A stretch of 64,000 nucleotides of DNA from Alloscardovia criceti DSM 17774 (GCF_000376885.1 NZ_AQXR01000006.1:47750-111749), one strand, 5' to 3'. Positions 36,174 to 45,630 are shown, numbered from the stretch's first letter. Numbers and translations: made by a program. Notes: generated by a model from the letters alone, not told the origin.

Positions 36174-37007
36174 CTACTTCGAACTGCCGGTAGCAATACC
36201 TGCTATGAATTGCTTTTGGAAGATCATATAGACGATAATGACCGGCACGATGGCCAACGATGTAGCAGCAAATAAGCCACCGTAATCCGTGCCATACTGC
36301 CCATTAAAGGCCTTTAATCCCACAGCCAAGAGCTGCTTCGTATCATCCGTGATCATCAAGAATGGCCATAGATAGTCTTCCCAATTCCACAAGAAGGTGA
36401 AGATGGCGAGAGCCGCAATAGTATTGTGACTTAACGGCAAAATCAAACTGTGGAATATTCTCGTATCGCTGGCGCCATCCAACCTTGCCGCTTCTATAAG
36501 CTCGTCAGAAATGCCGGAAATCGATTGCCGGAACAGGAAGATGCCAAAACCAGATACCAACCCAGGGATAATGAGCGCCTTGTAGGTATCAAGCCAGCCG
36601 AAATTCACCATCATTTCATATTGAGGGATAATCGTCACTGCCCAAGGAATCATCATCGTACTCATTACAACACCAAAAAGGATGTCTCGCCCAAAGAAGC
36701 GCATCTTAGAAAATACGAAGCCTAGCAAGGCGGAAGTATAAATGATGATGACCGTTTTCACCGTCGCCACAAATACGGAATTACCAAAAAGTCTGAAGAA
36801 ATTAAAATTCTCTTGAATGTTGATGTAATTCTCGATAGTTGTGGGCGTTGGGAAAAGTCCGCCATTGATCTTTACGATTTCGCTATTGGGCGCAAACGAA
36901 GAGATAAACATCCATAGAAACGGAACTATGGTAATCACAGCGATGATAAAGAGAAATACAGTCAGAATAATAGAGCCGACACGTCTCCACATAAGCGGGT
37001 TTTTCAT
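36174..37007 (-). CDS. Sugar ABC transporter permease, MalG type
   Basis: A 277-residue inner membrane protein with six predicted helices and the EAA loop EAARLDGASDTRIFHSLILPL at about residues 180-200, the docking site for the ATPase. It overlaps the start of its partner by one base. As in many Actinobacteria no ATPase gene is in the cluster; a shared MsmK-like ATPase elsewhere is expected. Confidence 0.93.
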   Translation of the reverse strand: MKNPLMWRRVGSIILTVFLFIIAVITIVPFLWMFISSFAPNSEIVKINGGLFPTPTTIENYINIQENFNFFRLFGNSVFVATVKTVIIIYTSALLGFVFSKMRFFGRDILFGVVMSTMMIPWAVTIIPQYEMMVNFGWLDTYKALIIPGLVSGFGIFLFRQSISGISDELIEAARLDGASDTRIFHSLILPLSHNTIAALAIFTFLWNWEDYLWPFLMITDDTKQLLAVGLKAFNGQYGTDYGGLFAATSLAIVPVIIVYMIFQKQFIAGIATGSSK

Positions 37008-37909
37008 TATGCCAATCCCTCCGCATCGCCGGAAACCTTAAACATAATTAGGGTGAGCACACCGGTAAAGAGGAACAATACAACCGCTTGAGCCGATGCT
37101 ACACCAAAATTATTCTTATTAAATGCTTGGTCAAAGATTAAATAGCTGATGGTGTATGTGGACGTTCCCGGACCACCCTCAGTCATTACCAGGAATTGCA
37201 CATAGGCCTGCAAGTAGCTAATAATCGAAGTAATCACAATAAAGAGCGTTGTGGATTTCAACAATGGCAGTGTAATGCGGAAGAAGATTTGTACCGAATT
37301 TGCGCCATCGATAGCAGCAGCTTCATATACATCGCGCGGAAGATTCATTAATCCCGCGAGATACAGCACCGTTGCATAACCGAAATCTTTCCAAATCGTC
37401 ATGATAATGACTGCCGGCATCGCCCAGGTAGAATCATGGAGCCAGTTGATGTTTAGGCCCGTGACCTTGTCAATCATGCCGAACTGTGGGTCAAACATCC
37501 ACAACCAGACAAAGCTGACAGCTACGAGAGGCGTAATCGTTGGCATATAAAACAGACCGCGCAGTGTATCCTTTGCCCGCACTAGCTTGGAGCTCAGAAG
37601 CAAAGCCAAACCCAATCCGATTACCACTCTAAACAAGGTGGACCACCCCAGAAATACCCCCGTATTTGCCATGGATGTCCAAAAGAGCTTATCTGTCAGG
37701 ATATCTTTGTAGTTTTCAAAGCCAATCCACTCATACGTATCATTCAGCGGATTCCAGTTATGCAGACTTCCTGCAAAAGCCTTATAAATTGGGTACGCCA
37801 GAAAAATGGCGAAATAAACAATCAGGAACGTTACTGCCATATTTCGCAAGGTAAAAATACGCGAAAATATGCTTCGTTTTTCCTGAGTTGATGCAGCGGT
37901 TTTACTCAT
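37007..37909 (-). CDS. Sugar ABC transporter permease, MalF type
   Basis: A 300-residue permease with a cytosolic N-terminus, six predicted helices and the EAA loop EAAAIDGANSVQIFFRITLPLL near residues 205-226. It precedes the MalG-type gene and follows the binding-protein gene after a 197-nt gap with a strong hairpin, so the three form one uptake system. The sugar is probably an alpha-glucoside, inferred from the adjacent GH31 gene. Confidence 0.93.
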   Translation of the reverse strand: MSKTAASTQEKRSIFSRIFTLRNMAVTFLIVYFAIFLAYPIYKAFAGSLHNWNPLNDTYEWIGFENYKDILTDKLFWTSMANTGVFLGWSTLFRVVIGLGLALLLSSKLVRAKDTLRGLFYMPTITPLVAVSFVWLWMFDPQFGMIDKVTGLNINWLHDSTWAMPAVIIMTIWKDFGYATVLYLAGLMNLPRDVYEAAAIDGANSVQIFFRITLPLLKSTTLFIVITSIISYLQAYVQFLVMTEGGPGTSTYTISYLIFDQAFNKNNFGVASAQAVVLFLFTGVLTLIMFKVSGDAEGLA

Positions 37910-38061
37910 AACTCTCCTCCAGCATGCTGATCAACTGCTTGATATGCGCAGTGCACTTCCCCGTGCATCATCACATATTTGACTATCGTAAATGGAATGC
38001 AAGTTTCGTATCCCATTGCCCACACATGGTGTTTACCTATGAAAAATCACAGTTCCCCTAA

Positions 38062-38095
38062 GGTGGAGTGCAAGCTCTCTGCATTGCACTCCACC
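38062..38095. terminator. Intercistronic hairpin between binding-protein and permease genes
   Basis: GGTGGAGTGCAA (38062-38073) pairs perfectly with TTGCACTCCACC (38084-38095), 12 bp with a 10-nt loop, 12 nt after the binding-protein stop codon. No T-run follows on the minus strand. Such hairpins protect binding-protein mRNA and lower permease expression in other ABC operons; here that is inferred. Confidence 0.75.
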
Positions 38096-38106
38096 GCAAG
38101 GCTCAT

Positions 38107-39492
38107 TTACTTATGCTCGCTAAAGAATTCATATTTACCTTCTGCGGAAGTAAAGTCTGAACCCTTCATATCCTTCTCCATCGTTGCTTGGCCTTCTGTC
38201 AAGGCCTCATCGATGGACATACCATTTTGCATAACATTTTCAAACGCAACCTTTGCAGAGGTTTCCACGGTTGCAGGTGTTGCGCCTGGCCAAATCAAGC
38301 GAGATACGCGTGGTTGAATTGCCTGCATAACAGGGCTCTTCAAAATTTCAGCATCGGATTGAAGATTCGCCTTCGCTGGGAAGGAATTCAAACCTGCTAC
38401 TGCTTGGCGAACGTAATCATCGTTAGCCAACAGGTATTTCACGAAATCTTGTGCAACAGCTTGCTGTTCCGCAGTCTGATTCTTATTAATTCCAGGAGTA
38501 GATTCGCCGTTGTAACGGTCAAAAGCAAATGGTGTATCCGTGCCAAAGGTTGGGGTTGCAAACACACCGTAATCAATGTCAGGATATTTATCCTTCATCG
38601 TGCCCTCAAGCCAGCCCCATGCGTATACCATTGCAGTTTGGCCTTGTCCAAAGGATTCGGAGTATTCGTTGCCAAAGTCTACGGAACCCACCTTGTCCTT
38701 TTCATACAAATCCTTTAAGAACTGCAAATTTTCTTTGATTGTTTCATTGTCAAAGTTTGCAGTCTTGCCGGTGCTATCAAAGAGCAACGTGCCCTTTTGA
38801 TAATTCAGACCTTGATAGATGGCATCATAGGCGCCATTGATATTAAAGCCCGCCTGAGTCATCTTATCGCCATCAAATTTCGTCAGCTTCTGCGCAACTG
38901 CGATGAACTGATCCCACGTGGTCGGAATATCCGCTTCCGTAAGACCAGCTTCGCTCCACAAAGTCTTGTTGTAATAAATATTTCCGGTATTAATTACAGA
39001 ATCGATGTACTTGACCTTGCCGTCTGCATCTTCATGCGCCACGGCGGTTGGATAATCCGCTTCCAATGCAGCTTGGTCGATATCATAATCTGCCGAATAA
39101 GGACGGATTAAGGAGTCATAAGAATTGTGAATATTGTAGATGGCCGGGCCATTCTTCCCTTTGAGCTGCAGAGGCAGCTTCGTCCAATAGTCATCCCATG
39201 TCTGCTTCTTGATGTTGATTGTGACATTGGGATAAATCTTCGAATAGTCTTCGGATAACTGATAAACAGGGTCTACACCTTTGTCTGACCATGTCCAGTA
39301 TTCAATCGTAATTGGCTTACCCTCATTGACGAGATGGTTCGGATCATAGGTGACGTTCGTACCGATAACATCCAGACCTTTATCCGCTTTTGTGTCGGTG
39401 ACGCCCGAACTTCCCGTGCTTGAGCATGCGCTAACCATAGCCAAAATGCCAACGGTTGCAATTGTCGCAGTAGCTATCTTCTTTAACTGCAT
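38107..39492 (-). CDS. Sugar ABC transporter solute-binding lipoprotein (family 1)
   Basis: A 461-residue precursor with a basic N-terminus, a hydrophobic stretch and lipobox MVSAC at about residues 19-23. The mature part has the MalE/family 1 fold: ITIEYWTWSD, YPNVTINIKKQTWDDYWTKL, VYAWGWLEG. GGAGAGA site before the ATG. It is the first gene of the uptake cluster and is divergent from a LacI-type regulator. Confidence 0.93.
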   Translation of the reverse strand: MQLKKIATATIATVGILAMVSACSSTGSSGVTDTKADKGLDVIGTNVTYDPNHLVNEGKPITIEYWTWSDKGVDPVYQLSEDYSKIYPNVTINIKKQTWDDYWTKLPLQLKGKNGPAIYNIHNSYDSLIRPYSADYDIDQAALEADYPTAVAHEDADGKVKYIDSVINTGNIYYNKTLWSEAGLTEADIPTTWDQFIAVAQKLTKFDGDKMTQAGFNINGAYDAIYQGLNYQKGTLLFDSTGKTANFDNETIKENLQFLKDLYEKDKVGSVDFGNEYSESFGQGQTAMVYAWGWLEGTMKDKYPDIDYGVFATPTFGTDTPFAFDRYNGESTPGINKNQTAEQQAVAQDFVKYLLANDDYVRQAVAGLNSFPAKANLQSDAEILKSPVMQAIQPRVSRLIWPGATPATVETSAKVAFENVMQNGMSIDEALTEGQATMEKDMKGSDFTSAEGKYEFFSEHK

Positions 39493-39604
39493 CTTCTCTC
39501 CTTACTCCACTGTAAGTGCAATAAATTTGCACTATCCACTATACACGTATCTTGTACGTTTTCCATGGATTAATGTAAAAAATATCGCGACAACACGCGA
39601 AATA

Positions 39605-39620
39605 ATGTAAACGGTTACAT
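39605..39620. promoter_or_regulatory. LacI-family operator in the divergent region
   Basis: ATGTAAACGGTTACAT is symmetric about its centre with one mismatched pair and closely matches the general LacI consensus. It lies 95-110 bp before the regulator start and 113-128 bp before the binding-protein start, so it could control both directions. Confidence 0.75.
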
Positions 39621-39714
39621 TTATAAGGCTTTTCATGCTACAATTTTCATGAAACCGGCGTGTCGTACTCCCCCGTACAATGAAGTTCAACGGGTACCAG
39701 CAAGGGATGGATGA

Positions 39715-40737
39715 ATGAAAAAACAGAAACATAGCATCGCAGATGTCGCACAAGCAGCCGGGGTTTCCACAGCTACCGTGTCTCGCGTTTTTTCACATCC
39801 AGAAAGAGTGTCACAGAAAACACGTGACATAGTAGTGAAAAAGGCGCAAGAGCTGGATTTCTACATTTCTCGTTCGGCTGGTGTGTTTAAATCCGGCAAA
39901 GCTATGCGCATTGCCTTTCTCGTAGGATCGAGCAAAATTGACTGGTTTACCGGCAGAATAATTGAGGGACTGAATACCGTATTTCGGCTAGCTCATTATG
40001 ACCTTATCATTTTCCCTGTCACTACGATTGAAGAGCGAAAAGAGTTTTTTGACCAATTGCCGTTACGCGGAAATGTGGATGCTGTCGTCGTTTCTTCATT
40101 CGACATCAGCAATGATGAAGTGACGCGTCTTCAGGACGCAAATATCCCTATCGTCGGCGTTAATATTCCTACAACCAACGGTTTTACTGCGTCCGTAAGC
40201 ATTGACGATCGCGAAGGAACAGCCATCGGAGTTCGATATCTCAAACAATTAGGCCATAAGCACATTACATATTGTTATGAGGAGTTTGAACGAGGTCTGC
40301 ACTTCAGCTCCTGGTCTCGCATTCAAGGATTTTTAGATGCCTGCGATTCTGAGAAAATTGAACATTCACTCATCAGAATTTCTCCCGAAGATGATGCCTT
40401 CGATGCCGTATATTCTCGGCTCGTTACCGAGGAAAACAACCAAGCCACTGCGCTATTTTTCCATCAGGATTCGCTAGCCATTCCCTTTATTTTTAAATAT
40501 CGAGAATTGGGCATGTCTATACCCGGTGACATATCTGTGCTCGGGTATGACAATTCTCTTTTTTCCGGGGAAATAGGGCTATCCACCATCAAGCAAAAAC
40601 CCTTGGACATGGCTATTGATGCAGCACACAAAACTCTTCGTCTCATCGACGGCGATCACAGTGCAGCCACGCACGATAAAGCCCCAGTCCAACTCTTAGT
40701 ACGCAAAACCACAGCTCCTCCACACGCTGGTAAGTAA
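39715..40737 (+). CDS. LacI-family transcriptional regulator of the alpha-glucoside cluster
   Basis: A 340-residue protein with the N-terminal HTH HSIADVAQAAGVSTATVSRVF and hinge, followed by the effector-binding domain (IVGVNIPT, SVLGYDNSLFSGEIGLSTI). It is divergent from the binding-protein gene, with a clear operator between. The regulator-target link is inferred from context and from related sites in front of the GH31 gene. Confidence 0.92.
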   Translation: MKKQKHSIADVAQAAGVSTATVSRVFSHPERVSQKTRDIVVKKAQELDFYISRSAGVFKSGKAMRIAFLVGSSKIDWFTGRIIEGLNTVFRLAHYDLIIFPVTTIEERKEFFDQLPLRGNVDAVVVSSFDISNDEVTRLQDANIPIVGVNIPTTNGFTASVSIDDREGTAIGVRYLKQLGHKHITYCYEEFERGLHFSSWSRIQGFLDACDSEKIEHSLIRISPEDDAFDAVYSRLVTEENNQATALFFHQDSLAIPFIFKYRELGMSIPGDISVLGYDNSLFSGEIGLSTIKQKPLDMAIDAAHKTLRLIDGDHSAATHDKAPVQLLVRKTTAPPHAGK

Positions 40738-40772
40738 CTCTCTTACAGCCATGAACTCGGCGAAATGCAAAA

Positions 40773-40809
40773 AGTGCTGTGGATAAGTTTGCTACTTTTC
40801 CACAGCACT
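40773..40809. terminator. Terminator hairpin between the LacI gene and hspR
   Basis: AGTGCTGTGGA (40773-40783) pairs with TCCACAGCACT (40799-40809) around a 15-nt loop; on the minus strand TTTTT follows. It serves as the second of two tandem terminators after hspR and may also stop the convergent LacI transcript. Confidence 0.8.
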
Positions 40810-40816
40810 GGCAATC

Positions 40817-40856
40817 AAAAAATGTCGTAGGCGAAGCCTGAACTTCTCCTACGACA
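40817..40856 (-). terminator. Terminator of the dnaK-grpE-dnaJ-hspR operon
   Basis: TGTCGTAGG (40823-40831) pairs perfectly with CCTACGACA (40848-40856); on the minus strand a T6 tract follows. It lies 28 nt after the hspR stop codon. Confidence 0.9.
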
Positions 40857-40884
40857 TCCACACAAAACAGACTTAGCCTCTCGC

Positions 40885-41616
40885 CTACATCTCGCTATCC
40901 GCATCATGATTCGCATCCTGATCAAAATACGACTTCTCCACGCGATGGAGCTCGTCTCGATCCTCAAATTCATCGAAATAATCTTCATCCGTATCATCGG
41001 CATCATCCGACATCACGCCCGGAAGCTCGAGCATAAAGGCAGCCGAAGCCCCTTGCGGCAGGTAACGCCCACGCGCTGGACGCACCTGAATTTGGGCGTG
41101 CTGCGCATCCGCATCGGACCGCCCATCCGGATGCACGATTCCCCGAGCCTGAGCCATTGCGCGCGCACGATCGCGGTTTGAGCGCAATATTTCTACGATT
41201 TCTCCGTCCATCGCAGCTGTAAAGACACTCGAACCTTCTGGCTGCTTCAGCCTGCGCACTTGACGGCGCAGTTGTCGGTTTTCTTCCATCAACTGCAAAA
41301 TGCGTGCCACACCTGCCAGGTTAATCGACTCGTCTTGAACTAAATGCTGGGTGAGCATGAGACGGTCAATATCACGCAAGGCATAACGCCTCGATCCACC
41401 CTCTGTGCGTTGCGGCACCACCAAACCCAGTCGATCGTACTGGCGCAAGGTCTGCGGGTGAATGATAACGAGCTGTGCAGCTTGGGAAACGTTAAAAACC
41501 GGCTCATCCACACTAAAGCCGGATGCATCTGCACCATCGAGGTCGATGCGCCCCTCCGCAATGGCCTGAGCACATGCGATATATGCTTGCTTTGCTTGTC
41601 TATTCAAACGTGCCAT
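40885..41616 (-). CDS. hspR: Heat-shock repressor HspR (MerR family)
   Basis: Autorepressor of the dnaK operon that needs DnaK as co-repressor in Streptomyces and relatives. The 243-residue protein has a MerR winged helix with FNVSQAAQLVIIHPQTLRQYDRLGLV and the following wing RTEGGSRRYALRDIDRL, a coiled-coil stretch (about 105-135) and an Asp/Glu-rich C-terminal tail. Longer than streptomycete HspR (about 150 residues) because of the N-terminal and C-terminal extensions. Last gene of the operon; its target sites are seen before dnaK and clpB. Confidence 0.94.
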   Translation of the reverse strand: MARLNRQAKQAYIACAQAIAEGRIDLDGADASGFSVDEPVFNVSQAAQLVIIHPQTLRQYDRLGLVVPQRTEGGSRRYALRDIDRLMLTQHLVQDESINLAGVARILQLMEENRQLRRQVRRLKQPEGSSVFTAAMDGEIVEILRSNRDRARAMAQARGIVHPDGRSDADAQHAQIQVRPARGRYLPQGASAAFMLELPGVMSDDADDTDEDYFDEFEDRDELHRVEKSYFDQDANHDADSEM

Positions 41617-41764
41617 ATCTTGCCTCCACTACTGCGAATACAACTTTCACCGGTTATATCGTGTACGCGCTTTTACCTCGGCTTTGCGCAATTCTCATCC
41701 TTCAACATCACTATTGCCCGCAGACGAGAATTGCGCTGCCCTCTGGGTTTTGAAACCCATCACC

Positions 41765-42799
41765 TTACTGCTGGCGCTGAGCCTCGACTTGCTGCGCAAA
41801 ATCCGACGTGGCCTCATCGAAGGCCTTCAAAGCCTTCTTCTGAGCCATAGTCAGTTTTTCTGGAAGTTGCACTTGCAATCTGAGCACCAAATCCCCGGTG
41901 CACTTTGTAGCCTTCACACCGTGCTTTTTCACACGCACGGTGGTACCCGTGGTCGAACCTGCGGGGATCTTGGCCTTGACCTCTGCACCTTCAAAATCGT
42001 GCACCGTAATGCTCGAACCTAAAGCCGCTTCGGCCACCGTCACAGGCACATCGCGCACCAAATCCTTGCCGTCCATGCTAAACACGTCATCCGGCGTAAC
42101 ATGAATGGTCAAATACAGGTCTCCGTGTGCTCCGCCATAGCTTCCCGCTTTTCCTTTTCCAGGAATGCGGATTTTTTGCCCATCGTGAATGCCTGCAGGC
42201 ACTTTGGTTTTGAAGCTTTCACCGCCGACTTTCAAGGAAACGGTGGCACCATGTACGGCCTTCGCAAAGCTCAGCGTAACGGATGAATTTCTGTCTTCAC
42301 CCTTTACCGGTTCTGGCTGTGGTTCATAAGGATTTGAGGAACCAAATCCCGAACGGCGCGGTTGCCCGTAAGGATTTCCTCCGCCGAAGCCACTTCTGCC
42401 AAAGGCCCCCGCGCCCGCAGCCTGGGACATCAGGTCATCGAGATTGATGCCACCGAAATTGATATTCGTATAGCCTCGACCGCCTGCGCCGCCGCCAAAC
42501 ATGGAGCTAAACACATCTTCATAACCGCCGGCGCCTGAGCCGCCTGCAAAGCGGGCTCCACCTGCACCGAAGGAACGAATTGCGTCGTACTTTTGTCGTT
42601 CTGACTTATTGCTCAAAACCTCGTAAGCTTCAGAAATTTCCTTGAATTTTTCTTCCGCCTCAGGATTTCCTGCATTTGAATCAGGATGATATTTACGCGC
42701 TAGTTTGCGAAATGCTTTTGAAATCTCTTTATCATCAGCATCTTTAGAGACTCCCAGAACTGCGTAGAAGTCTTTACCTAGCCAATCTTGTTCAGCCAT
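41765..42799 (-). CDS. dnaJ: DnaJ-type co-chaperone without zinc-finger domain
   Basis: A 344-residue J-protein: J-domain (residues ~9-75) with the HPD motif in [10 protein letters not shown], a Gly/Phe-rich linker (about 82-165) and two C-terminal beta domains ending in a helical tail. The four CxxCxGxG repeats of type I DnaJ are absent, so this is a type II (CbpA/DnaJB-like) protein even though it lies in the dnaK operon. It stimulates DnaK ATPase activity. AAGGAGG site before the ATG. Confidence 0.93.
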   Translation of the reverse strand: MAEQDWLGKDFYAVLGVSKDADDKEISKAFRKLARKYHPDSNAGNPEAEEKFKEISEAYEVLSNKSERQKYDAIRSFGAGGARFAGGSGAGGYEDVFSSMFGGGAGGRGYTNINFGGINLDDLMSQAAGAGAFGRSGFGGGNPYGQPRRSGFGSSNPYEPQPEPVKGEDRNSSVTLSFAKAVHGATVSLKVGGESFKTKVPAGIHDGQKIRIPGKGKAGSYGGAHGDLYLTIHVTPDDVFSMDGKDLVRDVPVTVAEAALGSSITVHDFEGAEVKAKIPAGSTTGTTVRVKKHGVKATKCTGDLVLRLQVQLPEKLTMAQKKALKAFDEATSDFAQQVEAQRQQ

Positions 42800-42817
42800 G
42801 ACTCCTCCTTACTGGTT

Positions 42818-42838
42818 ATATGCATAGCTGATGCATAT
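42818..42838. repeat. Inverted repeat just upstream of dnaJ
   Basis: ATATGCAT and ATGCATAT arms (8 bp each, 5-nt loop) lie between grpE and dnaJ, about 20 nt before the dnaJ start. It could be an operator or an mRNA hairpin affecting dnaJ translation; nothing in the sequence decides. Confidence 0.45.
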
Positions 42839-42846
42839 GTATGTCA

Positions 42847-42874
42847 GTGGCGGCCGACTCTAGCCGACCGCCAC
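42847..42874. repeat. GC-rich hairpin between grpE and dnaJ
   Basis: GTGGCGG and CCGCCAC arms plus partly paired GGC/GCC inner bases form a strong stem 20 nt after the grpE stop. No T-run follows on the minus strand, so it is more likely an mRNA-processing or attenuation element than a full terminator. Confidence 0.55.
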
Positions 42875-42893
42875 CAAACATTATGAGTGATTA

Positions 42894-43538
42894 TTACTCT
42901 TGAGGAACTGCCACAACGACACGCGCCGCGCGGATGACGCGATCACCTATCTTGTAGCCCGCTTCTACCACAGTATCGATAACCTCGTGATCAATCGCAG
43001 CATCTGGCTTGCGCAAAATGCCTTCATGATGCGTTGGGTCGAAATCTTCTCCGGCTTCGCCGAATTTTTCTACACCAAACTTTTCAAAGGTCTTATCAAT
43101 TTTCGCAGCCACAGCAGCAAAGGAGTCATCCAAGGCATCGTTTGTGCGAATGCGATCAATGTCATCCAGAGCTGGCAGCAAGGCGGTCAGCACATCCACA
43201 ATGCCATGCTCGCGGTAGCGGTCCTGCTCCTTGGCTGCACGGTTGCGGAAATTGACGAAGGCTGCGCGCTCACGCTGTAGAGCATCGAGGTACTCGGCAG
43301 CTTCTGCCTTGGCTTTACCCAAAGGCGTCAGCGTTTCTTCCTTCTGCTCAGCAGACGTGCTCTCCGTCTTAGCTTCAGCCGGAGCCTCTGACGCATCCGC
43401 GGATACTACCTGATCTTCAGCCGCTGAGGTCGCATCTGCAGCACTCTGAGCCGCATCGCCTTGCGCGGCGTGATTGTCGGCAAGTTTATCTGCATCATCC
43501 ATGCCGTTGAGATAATCTTCGGTATTGAATTCAGACAT
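42894..43538 (-). CDS. grpE: Nucleotide exchange factor GrpE
   Basis: Exchanges ADP for ATP on DnaK. The 214-residue protein has an acidic Ala-rich N-terminal extension (about 1-70), a long helix (AEAAEYLDALQRERAAFVNFRNRAAKEQDR), and the C-terminal beta domain (EKFGEAGEDFDPTHHEGI, GYKIGDRVIRAARVVVA). It starts 1 nt after the dnaK stop; AAGGAA at the end of dnaK is its ribosome binding site. Confidence 0.96.
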   Translation of the reverse strand: MSEFNTEDYLNGMDDADKLADNHAAQGDAAQSAADATSAAEDQVVSADASEAPAEAKTESTSAEQKEETLTPLGKAKAEAAEYLDALQRERAAFVNFRNRAAKEQDRYREHGIVDVLTALLPALDDIDRIRTNDALDDSFAAVAAKIDKTFEKFGVEKFGEAGEDFDPTHHEGILRKPDAAIDHEVIDTVVEAGYKIGDRVIRAARVVVAVPQE

Positions 43539-43539
43539 A

Positions 43540-45408
43540 TTATTCCTTGTCGTCGTCCACTACTTCCGCGTCTACTACATCGTCATCGCCGCCCTGGTTA
43601 CCAGCGCTGGCATTGCCTGCACCAGCCGCGTTTGCAGCACCTTCAGCATTCTGCTGAGAGTAGAGCACTTCGCCAATCTTCTGTGCAGCAGTCATCAATT
43701 CAGACTGTGCCGTCTTCACAGCTTCGATATCGTCACCCTTCAAGGCTTCCTTCAAAGCGTTCACCTTTGCGGTCACATCCGAAGCAACTTCATCAGAGAG
43801 CTTATCCTTGTTGTCTGCCACGAGCTTTTCGGTCTGGTATGCGAAGGATTCAGCCTGGTTACGCGTATCGACCTCTTCGCGGCGCTTCTTATCCTCAGCC
43901 TCGTGAGACTGAGCTTCCTTCACCATGCGATCGATTTCGTCCTTATCCAAGCCGGAACCACCGGAGATAGTCACCGACTGTTCCTTACCTGTGCCCTTGT
44001 CCTTAGCAGAGACGTGCACAATGCCGTTTGCATCGATATCGAAAGTTACTTCAATCTGTGGTACACCGTGTGGAGCTGGAGCAATACCACCGAGCTCGAA
44101 GGTACCCAATGGCTTGTTATCGCGAGCAAACTCACGTTCGCCCTGATAGACCTGAATCAGCACGGATGGCTGGTTATCCTCAGCGGTGGAGAAGACTTCA
44201 CTACGCTTGGTTGGGATAGCAGTGTTGCGCTCGATGAGCTTGGTCATAATGCCACCCTTGGTTTCGATACCAAGGCTCAAAGGTGTGACATCAATCAAGA
44301 GAACATCCTTACGGTCGCCCTTGATAACGCCGGACTGTACTGCAGCACCAACGGCCACAACCTCATCTGGGTTTACAGACTTATTTGCTTCACGTCCACC
44401 TGTAAGCTCCTTGACAAGCTCCTGCACGGCTGGCATACGCGTAGAACCACCCACGAGCACCACATGATCAATCTGGGATACAGAAATGCCGGAATCGGCC
44501 AGCACAGCGTTGAATGGCTTACGTGTGCGCTCCAGCAAGTCAGAAGTCATCTCTTCAAACTTTGCACGTGTCAAGGTTTCATCGAGGTGTACTGGTGTGC
44601 CATCAGAAGCCATGGCCAAGTACTGCTGGGAAATAGTGGTAGACATCGAGGAGCTCAACTCCTTCTTTGCCTGCTCAGCTGCTTCCTTCAAGCGGCGCAT
44701 TGCAATCTTATCCTTGGATACATCCACGCCGTACTTGTTCTTGACCTCAGTGACGATCCAATCGATAATGGCCTGATCCCAGTCATCACCACCGAGTCGG
44801 TTATCACCGTTGGTTGCCTGTACCTGAATGGTTGCAAAACCATCTTCGTCATCCTTACCAATCTCCAGCAAGGAAACATCGAAAGTACCGCCACCCAAAT
44901 CGAAGACGAGAATGCGCTCATCTTCCTTGCCCTTTTCGAGGCCATATGCCAGAGCGGCTGCGGTTGGCTCGTTAATGATACGCAGCACGTTCAAACCTGC
45001 GATAGTTCCCGCATCCTTCGTTGCCTGACGCTGAGCATCATTGAAGTATGCAGGGCAGGTAATCACGGCATCGGTAACTGGCTCACCCAAGTATGCTTCT
45101 GCATCCCTCTTGAGCTTCATCAAAATCTGAGCGGAAATCTCCTGAGGAGTCCATTCCTTATCGTCAATCTTTACCGTCCAGTCCGTACCCATATGGCGCT
45201 TTACGGAAGAAATGGTGCGATCTACGTTTGTCACAGCCTGACGCTTTGCCACTTCACCGACAATAATTTCGCCAGACTTGCTAAATGCTACAACCGAAGG
45301 AGTAGTGCGAGAACCTTCAGCATTTACGATAACTGTTGGCTGTCCACCTTCCAAGGTTGCAATACAAGAATTAGTAGTACCTAAATCAATACCTACTGCG
45401 CGACCCAT
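43540..45408 (-). CDS. dnaK: Molecular chaperone DnaK (Hsp70)
   Basis: ATP-dependent chaperone, 622 residues. The phosphate-1 loop [12 protein letters not shown] at 5-16, [13 protein letters not shown] near 180, the DKDEIDRM block after the substrate-binding domain, and the acidic C-terminus ending in DDDKE. Promoter-proximal gene of dnaK-grpE-dnaJ-hspR. Two HAIR-type sites and a promoter lie upstream. Confidence 0.98.
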   Translation of the reverse strand: MGRAVGIDLGTTNSCIATLEGGQPTVIVNAEGSRTTPSVVAFSKSGEIIVGEVAKRQAVTNVDRTISSVKRHMGTDWTVKIDDKEWTPQEISAQILMKLKRDAEAYLGEPVTDAVITCPAYFNDAQRQATKDAGTIAGLNVLRIINEPTAAALAYGLEKGKEDERILVFDLGGGTFDVSLLEIGKDDEDGFATIQVQATNGDNRLGGDDWDQAIIDWIVTEVKNKYGVDVSKDKIAMRRLKEAAEQAKKELSSSMSTTISQQYLAMASDGTPVHLDETLTRAKFEEMTSDLLERTRKPFNAVLADSGISVSQIDHVVLVGGSTRMPAVQELVKELTGGREANKSVNPDEVVAVGAAVQSGVIKGDRKDVLLIDVTPLSLGIETKGGIMTKLIERNTAIPTKRSEVFSTAEDNQPSVLIQVYQGEREFARDNKPLGTFELGGIAPAPHGVPQIEVTFDIDANGIVHVSAKDKGTGKEQSVTISGGSGLDKDEIDRMVKEAQSHEAEDKKRREEVDTRNQAESFAYQTEKLVADNKDKLSDEVASDVTAKVNALKEALKGDDIEAVKTAQSELMTAAQKIGEVLYSQQNAEGAANAAGAGNASAGNQGGDDDVVDAEVVDDDKE

Positions 45409-45450
45409 TCTATGTGTCCTTTCCTAATCGTCCTATTCAAGTTTCCTAAA

Positions 45451-45471
45451 GTTGAGCGTTTCTTTATCAAC
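45451..45471. promoter_or_regulatory. Degenerate second HAIR site upstream of dnaK
   Basis: GTTGAGC-N7-TATCAAC keeps the 7-nt spacing of the HAIR consensus and symmetric TTGA/TCAA cores but differs in the outer bases. It lies 8 nt downstream of the consensus-like copy. Confidence 0.55.
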
Positions 45472-45479
45472 TTTCTAAA

Positions 45480-45500
45480 CTTGAGTCTACATCACTCAAC
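45480..45500. promoter_or_regulatory. HAIR operator for HspR upstream of dnaK
   Basis: CTTGAGT-N7-ACTCAAC differs from the consensus at one base and covers the -10 of the dnaK promoter, so bound HspR would block the polymerase. Confidence 0.9.
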
Positions 45501-45513
45501 TTTTAATTGGCAA
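45484..45513 (-). promoter_or_regulatory. dnaK promoter
   Basis: On the minus strand, TTGCCA (complement of 45508-45513) and TAGACT (complement of 45484-45489) are separated by 18 bp. The -10 lies inside the HAIR operator. The transcript would have a ~70-nt leader. Confidence 0.65.
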
Positions 45514-45581
45514 ATTTATTCCCGGTTTTCCACTTTTTTAATACAAATATTTAATTTTCCGCTTTTTCTGACTGGAAAGAT

Positions 45582-45610
45582 AAAAAAATCCGCTCCTCAT
45601 CAGGAGCGGA
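45582..45610 (-). terminator. Terminator of the histidine phosphatase gene
   Basis: TCCGCTCCT (45589-45597) pairs with AGGAGCGGA (45602-45610), 4-nt loop, followed on the minus strand by a T7 tract, 20 nt after the phosphatase stop codon. Confidence 0.92.
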
Positions 45611-45630
45611 CGGAACGCGTGAAGCACGTT

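Noticed and set aside
43525..45384. 619-codon open frame on the plus strand opposite dnaK
   Set aside because: Highly expressed genes with strong codon bias often give long antisense frames. The product has no recognisable domain and starts within the grpE-dnaK junction.
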